Assembly (NCBI GenBank): GCA_036927565.1
Contig: JAYESD010000007.1
Span: 133,274,230 to 133,338,229 of the forward strand
Reading direction: 5' to 3'
DNA length: 64,000 nucleotides
Source of the DNA: Tuctoria greenei
Lineage: Eukaryota > Streptophyta > Magnoliopsida > Poales > Poaceae
Under the pieces are notes generated by a model. The model worked only from the letters and a program-made list of their open reading frames with translations, did no database searches and had not been told where the DNA came from. Made by a program: the position numbers and the translations under genes. Below, piece after piece: positions 23,001 to 31,695 of the stretch; position 1 is the first letter of the stretch, and every line of letters begins with the position of its first letter.

Positions 23001-24320
23001 CTACGGCCCATTGAGTAGACACTGCTATGCTATGCTCATAGGAATTTGGTAGAAGTCGAGTAGTTGGAATCTACTCGCGAGATAGGAATTTTATAACACG
23101 GGAGGATCTGGAATAACAAAATGGTTTATGAATATGAAATTGAGACTTAGCAGTGGGTAGGATGCAGCGAGACGTGGTCTCACGTGCGTAGCCCTGCTTG
23201 TGTCGACTGGGGACTGTTTCGTGTGCGGTCCTGCTAGACAAGCTTGAATTGTACCGGCGACATACTGGAGGAATGGGCTCCAGTAAACTGACGTAGCTTG
23301 ATACTGGTTTGTCGAGGAATTCCGTTCCGTTTTATAAGTGTGGGTTGAGGGCAGCAAGGTGTAAATCAGCTAGTGGGCACGTCAGAGTACGCCCCACGCA
23401 GTGACCTCCTGCTCGTGACGGATCCACTAGTTCGACATTCGAGTGTTTAGTGAAAGGTGGCCATATATGACTAGTACTGAATTGTTATGTAGGTACTGTT
23501 GTAAGTACTCGCTAACATTTCTGAAAGTGAGTATGTGTCGTGTTGTTTCGGGTATGTCCTGATTGCAATCACTGTCCCTCGCGGTAATAGAGTACCACTT
23601 GTTCACTGCGTCGTGACGTAGTAAATATGGAAGAAGTCAGGAGAACATGATATATTGGTTTACAAATTGCTTGGACAACCTTGTTTGGCTTAGAGATAGT
23701 ATAATTAAAAGTTTACAACTTCCTCATACTTTACCTGTAAAAGCATTATGTGCTTTGTGCATGTCATATCATCGGTAAAATGTTTCTTGTTTGATTGTGG
23801 AGTCTATGATGTGCCGTGCCTGAAGAATGTCATGTGCTAATTAAAACATGACTATAAGGATCCACATGTAGGCGAGTCCTTTATGCTTTACCTTAACTAT
23901 GCTTATAATTTCCCCTTGCATATGTCTAGTGAGACGGGTTAGTCTTGCTGAGCCTTATGCTCACGTTTGCAGTTAACGAGTTTTTGCAGATTATACGACT
24001 GATGACGAGTTTGATGATGAGGCTGCACCCCTCCAGGTTTTACAGCCGAGTGGGAACCCTGCACGCCGCCGTGAATTGTTTGTTGCTAGTGCAAAGTATC
24101 CAGGACATGGATGACTTTGCTTTTGCATAGCTAGTGCTGAGAGCGTAGCTATGATGTATAGTTCCTTTCCCTTCCGTTAGTATTTTAAAACTTCCGCCGT
24201 GCTTTTAAATAAAGACTTGGTATTGTAAATTTTCTCGTTCTGTTCTTGTATACTGTTGGGTGTCGCATTGCACGACACCATCCAATGAGATCCATGGAGG
24301 TCGGGATTCCGGTCCCCACA
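20055..24320 (+). repeat. LTR3 (3' LTR of element B), 4266 bp
   Basis: It begins TGTAAAATCCC and ends GGTCCCCACA at 24320. The last ~1.5 kb closely follows LTR1/LTR2. The first ~2 kb, including the promoter and the GC-rich block near 21660-21990, is much more divergent. AATAAA is at 24208-24213. The flank begins CAATG, which would be the target duplication of B if the missing 5' LTR is preceded by the same bases. Confidence 0.86.
20985..20992 (+). promoter_or_regulatory. TATA box of LTR3
   Basis: TATAAATA lies ~930 bp into the LTR, after a GC-rich stretch. The same position in LTR2 (12390-12397) reads TATTTATT. Transcription would start ~30 bp downstream, near 21020. Confidence 0.6.
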
Positions 24321-24359
24321 CAATGAATAATTAAAAGACCAGTTAGAGACAGAACAAGA

Positions 24360-24440
24360 CTTCAACTTGGCATAGCTGGTTAGTGCACCATTGTGTGATA
24401 TTGCAGGGCGGGGTTCGATACCTGTTTCCTGCATCCCCAA
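24360..24440 (+). repeat. tRNA-like segment, probably a SINE head
   Basis: TGGCATAGCTGG (24368-24379) fits the pol III A box, and GGTTCGATACC (24412-24422) is a near-perfect B box 32 bp later. The acceptor stem does not pair, so this is not a working tRNA gene. A tRNA-derived SINE or tRNA pseudogene is the likely source. Confidence 0.4.
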
Positions 24441-24650
24441 ACTTGTTTTTACTTGAACCTACGATTCAATCGTGATGGTAATATAAATAAGCTACACCAT
24501 TGTTCAAAATAGCTTCAGAGAACCAAAATTTATTAGTTCCATTAAATTCATCACGCCGTGGTAATACAAGAGAACACACATGGGCTTCTCATACATCCCA
24601 GAATACTGGCTGTCAACTATATTCGGATAAGTACTTAACACAAGTGTTTT

Positions 24651-24830
24651 AATGGTCCAGTGGTATAGACGATTTTGCCCAACTCTGTGGTCCCAAGTTT
24701 GAATCTCGACCATGACTAATTTTTTTCCTTACTTTCATGCCATATAGACTATGCACATTAGTGTCTCATGTTTGATTCTAGACCACAAGTATTTTTCTTA
24801 ATTTTCAGACCATTGCACACCAACAAACAC
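24651..24830 (+). repeat. Second tRNA-like segment with a duplicated 3' half
   Basis: TGGTCCAGTGG (24653-24663) fits an A box and AGTTTGAATCT (24696-24706) a weak B box. The following ~50 bp (GTTTGAATCTCGACC, then T-rich) recur imperfectly at about 24765-24825 as GTTTGATTCTAGACC followed by a T-rich run. This could be a SINE with a partial internal duplication. The remaining bases of 24321-24960 show nothing I recognise. Confidence 0.3.
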
Positions 24831-24959
24831 TTGGTCCATGTAAATAATGGTATCGCTTAGGTGTAAACAACATTTATTTAGAATTATTTTTCATTTTAAA
24901 TGAATTGTGAAATTATGAAGAAACATGAAATGTCACGCAATATCGACACATTCATGAAA

Positions 24960-25182
24960 CAAAAGATAGTTATGACAGTTTGTTCATATGACAATCGCAC
25001 ATTGTCATAAAATATTGTCACAAATATGCAGCTCTTCTAAATTATGACGATTTAATGACGAAGGAAATTTTTTCGTCACTAGATTGGTCACCTATTAAAA
25101 AACGTAATAAATGGAACGAGTTTATGACAATACCTCTATTGTTATTGTATATTTGTCACAGAAGGCCTAAAAGGTTGTAGTG
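24960..25182. repeat. Possible end of a small DNA transposon (ATGACAAT repeats)
   Basis: The segment holds repeated and inverted TATGACAAT/ATTGTCATAA motifs. It ends at 25174-25182 in GTTGTAGTG, which would be CACTACAAC read on the minus strand, a CACTA-like terminus. No opposite terminus or target duplication was found, so it may be a fragment. Confidence 0.3.
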
Positions 25183-25189
25183 CTTGGCT

Positions 25190-25407
25190 TCCTCCTAGAA
25201 ATCTTCTTGTTTTGGGCTCCTTGTTTAGACTTAAATTTGTGTACGGCCTGGCATGGCTAGGAATTTGTAACATCGGTTTTCCCCTTATGAATATAATAGC
25301 CGGACCCCTTGTTGGGGTCTTGCTAAAAAATTAATTATGTCAGAATTGTTGTGGCTCAAGTTTCCAGAAAACAAATGAATACACTTCATACATATTATTG
25401 TGCATCT
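25190..25407 (+). other. Unassigned spacer, possibly a LINE 3' tail
   Basis: GAATATAATAGCCGGACCCC followed by CTTGCTAAAAAATT (25287-25335) resembles the short A-rich 3' ends of grass LINEs. There is no coding remnant to support this. Confidence 0.25.
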
Positions 25408-25544
25408 CAGTACAGGAAATATGAAAATAAACGACGGCCAAAATAATATTTGACCACACCATCATTCATTAAATAAATGACGACGGCTAGGTACAACCGT
25501 CGTCAATTAGGCCTTTATGGACGACGGTAACTACAGGAATTACG

Positions 25545-25900
25545 CCAACTAACAAGGGTGCAAAACCGTCGTAAATAATCTATTTACGACGGTTATCGCT
25601 TATTTACGATGGTTTCTTGCTGATGTTAAATAAACCTCCTAAATAAAATTATTTACGACGGTAACCGTCGTAAACATAGTTATTGATGAGGGCTGAATCG
25701 AGCCCTCGTAAATAAGTCCACCCTGCCACGTGGCGGGGCGGGAAACCTATTTACGACGGTTATCGTTGTAAATATATTTGAATTATTTACGACGGTTCCT
25801 GCCAACTGTCGTAAATGCTCTTTGCTTATTTACGACGGTTTGCACACCGTGGTAAATGCTGTGTGCTTATTTATGACGGTAACCGTTGTAAATAAGTTTT
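25545..25900. repeat. Left subterminal repeat array of CACTA-3
   Basis: About a dozen direct and inverted copies of TTTACGACGGT / ACCGTCGTAAAT are spaced tens of bases apart, as in transposase binding arrays of CACTA elements. A G-box CACGTGG lies at 25737-25743. No gene is present. Confidence 0.8.
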
Positions 25901-26214
25901 GCAATTTTTTTAAAAACAGAAAACACTGCTCTGGCTTCGAGGCTAGCCCTTGCTTGATGGCCAGCTCACACATGCATGAATATATATCACAGAGATTCAC
26001 ATATACCACATGCCTTGAAACAAAAGTATATCACAAGTCCAAAATAAGCATTTACATGCAACAAACTACACACTACCTCGCCCCCTAGTTCCGGAACCTG
26101 TGAACTCGTCATCGAGCCGTCCTTTCGCTCCCGATACGTTCGGTGATGGAGTGCGAGTCTCCATCTTCGATCCCTATCATGGATAAGTATAGTTAGTTTA
26201 TATATTAGTTGAAT

Positions 26215-26420
26215 TAAGCAAGTTGAACTAGTTTTGATATATTTGAGCAAGTTTAGCTAGAATTTGAGCAAGTTTAGCTAGAATTGAGCAACTTTAGCTA
26301 AGTTTAGTTGGATTTCAACAAGTTTAGCTAGAATTGAGCAACTTTAACTCAGTTTAGTTAGATTTTAGGAAGTCTAGGTAGAAATGAGTTGGTTTAACTA
26401 GATTTGAACAAGTTTAACTA
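26215..26420. repeat. Minisatellite in the last TNP1 intron
   Basis: An imperfect ~25-28 bp unit containing GAGCAAGTTTAGCTAGAAT is repeated about seven times, with GAGCAACTTTAGCTAAG variants. It lies between the exon ending near 26437 and the terminal exon. It is probably replication-slippage DNA with no coding role. Confidence 0.6.
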
Positions 26421-28076
26421 GGGTTACTTAGAATGTACCTGAGCTCTTGGAGTAGGCTGCCGTGGCGACTCTTGCTCAACCACTGGTGGCGCCCATCGTG
26501 GAAGAACAGTCGGTTGTCCACTCGTTATAGCCTGCGATGATGAAGCATTAGCACATATTTCTTTCATAACTTTTGAAAACAAAGTTGAATGACGATCACT
26601 TACTGCCATCGCTGTATAAAACTCCATCATATACAAGGTTAGGTAATCGTCCGTGGCCCTGGCGCCTGCAGCTTCGCGGTCTCGCCTCTCCCTCTCTAAC
26701 TGGAGTTCCTCATGTGTCCTGCAGAGCTCATCCTGGACACTCTGGAGCTCCAGGTGGGTGGCCCGGCTGCTATATTGCCCGGAGGATGAGCCACTAGACG
26801 AGGAGGGACACACTTGCCTAGAGTCGACCACTCCTTGGAACATGCCAAACCTACATAAACAGGAAAGTTTATTACATTTGAGTTGGCCACTTGAGAAAAT
26901 TCGTACATAGTAATTCCAAAAGATGATTAACTCACCGGCTATGAGGTTTTTCACCTCTGCTAAGCCACTCGGCTTGGGTAACGATTGGTCCACTCTGCCA
27001 ATCAAAGTCCTCGCCTTGCAGCCTCTTGGCCTCCTGCCCATACTTGGCGTATAAAAAACAAAACAAAAGAATGTCAGCCAAATTGATTGAAAGAATTCAA
27101 CACGAGTGAAAAATCAACTCACCATTTCCTCCGTCACCGCCTGAGAACATAGCTGGTCAGGCTGTGAAGGATCACCTCCTTTGTGACCCCTCTTCCACAC
27201 CTCAATCGGTGCGGGCACCTAACTAGTTTCATGCTCCTGTCGGTACACGTGTTAGCACAATGAATATATGAAACATAAATAAACATAATACATAGTTACA
27301 CTTACAATGCGCTTATATTTCCGCAAGTACCCGTCCGCATCAAAAAAGTGTGATGGGTCCGTCCCTCTGCTGTCACGATGACTGCGAGAGAGGTTTTGGA
27401 AATCCTCGCTCACCCACCTCAAACAGAGGGCCTGGTACGCCTCCGGCCGGGCCTATAGCCACTGCACCCCTTCATGACCCTGCACACAATTATTATTATG
27501 TGAAAGCACTTGTAACATAATTAGATAATGGAACAAAATAAAATCCACAATTTACCTCCATATACTCCTCTGCAGTCAGGTACGTGGAAGATGTCTCCCT
27601 TAACTGGTGCGGCTCTCGTGTCTCCCTGAACTGGCGCGCCTCTCACTCCTATGGATGTAGCTTGAAATATTTTTTTGTACCTTGAATCCGAACACTCAAA
27701 AGGGACTGCGTCAGGTTCTTCTTGGCGTTGTTGTGGAAGACTATCCTGGCATGGTCTACCTCGCCCTCGGTATCAAAACGGTATCGTGCCTTACATAACA
27801 AATTTGTATGTAATTGTATAAACAATATCATTGACTTGATTAAAGTAGTTTATTTGATACGTACCATGAAGTCGGACCACACAGCCTCCCGGTGGTTGCC
27901 GTGTACCACATCCGTGGCGATCGCATAATCTCCCGGCGATGATGCGGCGATACCGTTCACTACACCTTGGTAGTGGAAACGGATGAGACAGCCGAGGACA
28001 TGGTTGACCTGTCTGTGCCTTCCTTGACCCGAGAACGAGTCATCGTACCAAACATTGAAATAGAATTATAAGTCAT

Positions 28077-28079
28077 TAT

Positions 28080-28102
<23 letters not shown>
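28077..28102. repeat. (TA)n microsatellite
   Basis: Thirteen uninterrupted TA units in a TNP1 intron of CACTA-3. Confidence 0.9.
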
Positions 28103-28111
<9 letters not shown>

Positions 28112-28599
28112 TGATGTAAATTGAAGTGTTAGAGATTTACTTACATATCGCCAACTGGACGAATAACTATTTTGTCCTATGGGTTTGCTGCAGAAGGAGG
28201 AGGCACGTAGTGACCACTCCTAGTCCGACACACTCTAGGAGGCTCGACATCAGGTGACCCCGAAGAGTGGTAACCTGAGTAACCTGGCTTGCTACCCGAC
28301 CGCGAAGCCGGCTCCGAGGGGTGGCCAACCACTGGTGGCTGATGTGGACCCCTCGCCTCGTAGTCAGGCGAAGAGTCGTCCTAAAAATTTAATATAGATG
28401 AATATAGTACTTATGCGATATAAAACATATGATAATTGATGAAAATGATATTTACCTCAGAAGACTGCTCCGGTAGGTGGCTCAACAATGCGGCTTGTCT
28501 GTCACTGCTCAGCTGACTGCCACGAAAGACCTCGCTAGTGGGCAGAAAACCCTTCGCCGGCTTCTTTTCCTTCAATGGCGTTATCACATCAACCTTCTT

Positions 28600-29424
28600 T
28601 GTATCATCGCATATGTCTGGCAGTTCTTTTGGAGAGAAACAAGGGCTTCAACCGACGTGTGACAGGCAATTAACGAAGCTGCTTATGTGCTACCTCAATC
28701 TGTATACGCTGGCCTATGTCATTATCAACTTCGACAAACCTCAACTTACCACATTGTAAGCACTTCTTCTCGTCAGCATACTCTTTCCAAAAAAGCATGC
28801 AGTTGTCTGGGCACATATCAATATTCTCATATTTCGTACCAAGACCAGAGATATATTTCTTAGATTGGTACATATCTTTCGACACTTCATGAGGTTGTGG
28901 AAGGATATCACTGATTAATTTATAAGATCGTTGTAACATTTATTGGAGAAGAAATATTTAGTCTTAATTGCCATAAGTCTGGTGATGAAACTAAGAGGAG
29001 TCACTTTTGTGCATTCATGAAGTGGTTGTTCTGAATCATTCAGAAGCTTGAAGAATGTTTCAACTTCTTCTATATGAGCATCCTCTGTCAACATAGGATT
29101 TATGGCTTCAAGCATCTTGTCCATCATATCAAAACGTGTGTTATCGGACACCGCTTCTTCTTCAACGGCTTGAGAATGTGTCTCACTATTAAAGTACCAG
29201 ACCATATAATTTTGCATGAAACCATTTCGACACATGTGAAATGTCAAAGTCACTTAGTCGAAAAACTTTGCATTTTGGCATTTCGTACATGTCCATCACA
29301 CCTTATTAGTTGTTGGACAATGAAAAAGCTTGTTCTATACATGCATTTGTCTTGTTGAACCACTCATTGAGTTCTGCCCATTCTTTTTCTAACCAGAGTA
29401 CATCCATGTGTGGTCTTCGGCCAT
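28600..29424 (-). pseudogene. TNP2 transposase of CACTA-3: N-terminal part only
   Basis: ATG at 29424 on the minus strand opens MAEDHTWMYSG, the start pattern of plant TNP2 proteins. One frame then continues with four stops through the zinc-type WTCTKCQNAKFF and TLTFHMCRNGFMQNY. The later parts read ECTKVTPLSFITRLMAIK and MCPDNCMLFWKEYADEKKCLQCG, then a degraded RLKPLFLSKRTARHMR near 28640. TNP2 proteins are usually close to a thousand residues; here the catalytic part is missing and TNP1-type sequence follows at once. An internal deletion is the simplest cause. The protein cannot be active. Confidence 0.78.
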
Positions 29425-29850
29425 GATTTAGGTTATACCTTCAAAGCAGAGACATCATTATTAGTTCATTTTTAATGTATGTCACGACCCCTAGAACTCG
29501 GCTGATAGGTCCTAAACCTACCCAAGAGTGACTGTGGGAACATGCTTATGATGAGACACGGAGTCCGAATCCATACGAAATTTCGGTAGCATAACCCCGC
29601 TGTTCTCCATTGCAGACCCAAAAATTGTGCAGCAGAGAACAATAGGGTTATGCTGTCAAAATCACATCCACATCCATACCCCGTACCTCGCTCATCATAA
29701 GCACATCCTCGGTCACTCTCAGGCTGTCCAAAAAGGGACAATTCCGAACCTACACGACTCACATGCCTATTGCATATGAAACATGCAGATTCGAAACGAG
29801 TAATCAATTTCTATCGGTTATGTTAACCAAATTCATTTCCAGTCATTTAC
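29425..29850. repeat. Imperfect inverted repeat (hairpin) between GC-rich leader and TNP2
   Basis: GCATAACCCCGCTGTTCTC (29589-29607) pairs with GAGAACAATAGGGTTATGC (29635-29653), 16 of 19 matches with a 27-bp loop. An outer arm GCTTATGATGAG near 29548 has its exact reverse complement CTCATCATAAGC near 29692. Further out, similarity is weaker. A foldback MITE or two opposed retroelement fragments could give this. It begins TGTCACGACCCC near 29480, a string like an LTR start. No gene is present. Confidence 0.5.
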
Positions 29851-30358
29851 GAGAGAGGAAATAATGAGAAAGAGGAGGGAAGTTCGTCAGAGTTGAAAGT
29901 TCATAGTCTAGTTGCACAGTCCACGCGCGTGTGCTCATTGATGTCTTCATTCTCGCTGACTGCCATCATGCTCGTCTTGACCCATTTATGTGCGCCGTGT
30001 TGTGCAAGGTCAGGTTGTACCAAGACGGACCGGCTCAAGACCCATTTATATACACATAGTATTAAACACTCACAAATATTGAACAAACATTAAACTAACT
30101 AATTCAACTTTAACAACTAAATTACCTATTTCGACTTTGATAACCTAAACAAACATTTAAACAGACATTGAACAAACATTAAATAATTTGATAACCTAAC
30201 CAAACTACTTAAACAATTAAGTTACCTAATTCAACTTTAAACTAACTAGTTACCAATATTAAGAAAACCTAATTAACCTAATTACAATTACATATATGAA
30301 AACAAACAACATAATTACAATTACATAAATTAATAAAACAAAAACAAAGTGGAGACCA
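29851..30358. other. AT-rich stretch, probable 5' intron of the CACTA-3 genes
   Basis: Repeats of short AACTAAACAAACATT-like motifs occur without coding potential. It separates the GC-rich first-exon block from the TNP2 start. I see no gene. Confidence 0.35.
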
Positions 30359-30965
30359 TACCTCGGCCGAGCGGCGGCACGACACGGCCGTAGGGGACGG
30401 ACGACCTTGGTGGAGGCGGACGTCGGAGATGAGGCAGCGAGTGGCCTCGGAGAGCGTGCAGGAGGCAGTGACGTGAGGGCACCGGTGGGTGTCGGGCGGA
30501 GGCAGCGGGCCTCAGAGGGCACTAGCTGTTGAAGGGAGGTGGGGGTCAGAGGAGGTAGCTGCTTCATTCAGAGGGCACCGGTGGGTGTCGGGCGGAGGCA
30601 GCGGGCCTCAGAGGGCACTAGCTGTTGAAGGGAGGTGGGGGTCAGAGGAGGTAGCTGCTTCATTCAGAGGCAGCGGCGTGCGTAGGCACAAAAGGAGGTG
30701 GGTAGGCGGGCAGCAGCAGGAGGAGGCGAACGGGCGGGAGGCGGCAGCAGCAGCAGCGGGCGGGCGAGAGGTAGCGGGAGGAGGCGGGCTAGCGAGAGAC
30801 GGCAGTGGCGTGAGGAGATGGGCGGGCGGAAGGAGTCGGGTGGCGGTGGGAGGAGACGGGCGGGTGAGAGGCAGCGGGAGCGGGAGGCAGCGGCAGTGGG
30901 AGGCGGCGGGTAGGCGGGTGGCAAAATTTAAAAGGCGCGCGGGAGGGGAGTGAAACTGCACCCCT
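30359..30965 (-). promoter_or_regulatory. GC-rich 5' block of CACTA-3 (likely first exon/promoter-proximal region)
   Basis: This is a ~600-bp purine-skewed GC-rich block next to the right subterminal array, where transcription of the minus-strand genes should start. En/Spm elements have a GC-rich control region in the same place. Long ORFs here in both strands are low-complexity Gly/Arg or Pro/Ala and are not taken as genes. Confidence 0.5.
30480..30671. repeat. Perfect 96-bp tandem duplication
   Basis: The unit starting CACCGGTGGGTGTCGGGCGG at 30480 recurs at 30576. I saw no difference between the two copies by eye. Exact identity amid decayed neighbours suggests a recent duplication. Confidence 0.88.
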
Positions 30966-30969
30966 CCCA

Positions 30970-31260
30970 CGCGTGATGAGTTTTTATTCATCTCTTTGTT
31001 TTAAGACGGTTCCAGATACCGTCGTAAACAACGAGACGTGTTTACGTCGGTTAGGTCAACATTCGTAAACAACGAGACTTGTTTACGACGGTTAGGTCAA
31101 CTGTCGTAAATGGTCTACTTATTTATGATGGTACCATCGTTAATAAATCTATCTACGAGGGTTCTCTTTAACCATCGTAAATAGTGGATGGTTATTTTAT
31201 TAATGACAGCACTATCGTAAATAAATTACCCCCTCGTAAATTGATGAGTTTCCTGTAGTG
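30970..31260. repeat. Right subterminal repeats and terminus of CACTA-3
   Basis: Copies of TTTACGACGGTTAGGTCAAC and degraded inverse forms lead to the terminus AGTTTCCTGTAGTG at 31247-31260. Confidence 0.8.
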
Positions 31261-31263
31261 AGT

Positions 31264-31435
31264 TAACCTAGCACCGTCGTTTACAAATTAAGGTGACAGA
31301 TAACTATCGTTAATTAGGCCCGTCGTCAATATGGGCTGAATACCGGGCCCACCTGAGGGGTAATAGACGATGGACGAGCCATTATTTTTTAGATCTTATA
31401 GATGATGGTTAACCTATGCTGTCATCAATTAGCGT
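31264..31435. repeat. Continuation of the CACTA-2 subterminal repeats
   Basis: CACCGTCGTTTAC, CCGTCGTCAATATG, GACGATGG and GATGATGGTTAACCTATG repeat the GACGACGG/CCGTCGTC motif of 25408-25528, interrupted by CACTA-3. Confidence 0.65.
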
Positions 31436-31440
31436 GAGTA

Positions 31441-31695
31441 TTACACCTCATTTGGCTCACGTGTTACTCCGCGCCTCGCACTCCCGCTCGACGCTAGCTC
31501 CTGCAGCGCTCCAACGCCACTGACACACGCGCGCCACCGCCGCCGACGGAGCTTGTGACCGCTGCCGCCAGCTTGGGTAAGCAACCCTCCTCCTCCTCTC
31601 TCTCCCTCTCCCCTCATCCAAGGCGGCCGTAGCCCCATCCCCACCCTTCCTCCCTTCCCCTCCCATGGCGGAGCGCCCTCCCTCTCCGTCCCTCC
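31441..31695 (+). other. GC-rich block of CACTA-2, exon-like with a possible splice donor
   Basis: A CpG-rich, pyrimidine-skewed sequence contains GCTTGG-GTAAGC near 31573, which would be a good splice donor. It is the counterpart of the GC-rich block of CACTA-3. A captured host-gene first exon is the alternative. It ends at the TATA box of the F retroelement. Confidence 0.4.

Larger units (their letters stand above)
15746..24320 (+). mobile_element. Element B: 3' half of a related gypsy chromovirus, host of element A
   Basis: Gag starts abruptly at the exact end of LTR2 and corresponds to element A from about 7170. Pol, the polypurine tract and LTR3 follow. Leader, ORF0, primer site and 5' LTR are absent here. 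Insertion of A into the gag gene of B explains this best. The first five bases after LTR2 (ATACT) should then be the target duplication, with the matching copy upstream of the window. LTR3 differs clearly from LTR1/LTR2 in its first 2 kb, so B is an older or separate subfamily. Confidence 0.82.
26066..28640 (-). pseudogene. TNP1-like gene of CACTA-3 (plant transposase, Transposase_24 type), multi-exon, with stops
   Basis: On the minus strand the family pattern reads through several exons: a Pro/Ser-rich N-terminal part (~28160-28480), YDYDSFSGQ-like and VNHVLGCLIRFHYQGVVNG (~28060-27950), KARYRFDTEGEVDHARIVF (~27790), WVSEDFQNLSRSHRDSRGT (~27420), EAKRLQGEDFDWQS (~27015), and a coiled-coil exon (ELQSVQDELCRTHEELQLER) ending near 26437 with a GT donor. 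The last exon ends at 26066-26068 after GSGTRGRGSV. TNP1-type proteins bind the subterminal repeats and help transposition. Stops (for example in the ~27450 exon) show decay. Confidence 0.72.
25529..31260 (-). mobile_element. CACTA-3 (inner): non-autonomous CACTA with broken TNP1 and truncated TNP2
   Basis: The left terminus AACTACAGGAATT (25529) is one base off CACTACAGGAATT. The right end is AGTTTCCTGTAGTG at 31260. Both flanks carry TTTACGACGGTTAACCGTCGTAAAT-type subterminal repeats. The flanking bases GGT (25526-25528) and AGT (31261-31263) fit a 3-bp duplication with one mutation. Genes run on the minus strand: TNP2 start (29424), then TNP1, with a GC-rich 5' block at 30359-30965. At ~5.7 kb it lacks the catalytic part of TNP2 and so depends on other elements. 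Confidence 0.75.
25408..31695 (+). mobile_element. CACTA-2 (outer): left end of a CACTA element, split by CACTA-3
   Basis: CAGTACAGGAAAT at 25408 is a one-base variant of the CACTA terminus. It is followed by GACGACGGCTA/CCGTCGTCAATTA repeats (to 25528), which resume after CACTA-3 at 31264-31435. Removing CACTA-3 restores ACGACGGTTAACCTAGCACC, which matches another unit of the same array at ~31385-31425. A GC-rich block (31441-31695) follows, as in the 5' region of CACTA genes. The right end is missing: retroelement F starts at about 31696. In this reading the element is in plus orientation. Confidence 0.68.

Noticed and set aside
24360..24720. Functional tRNA genes
   Set aside because: A and B boxes are present but acceptor stems do not pair and no clean cloverleaf or anticodon arm can be drawn.
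30489..30953. 154-codon plus-strand ORF and opposite-strand ORFs in the GC-rich block
   Set aside because: Low-complexity Gly/Arg/Ser or Pro/Ala composition open in several frames, doubled by the 96-bp repeat. Typical of GC-rich non-coding DNA.
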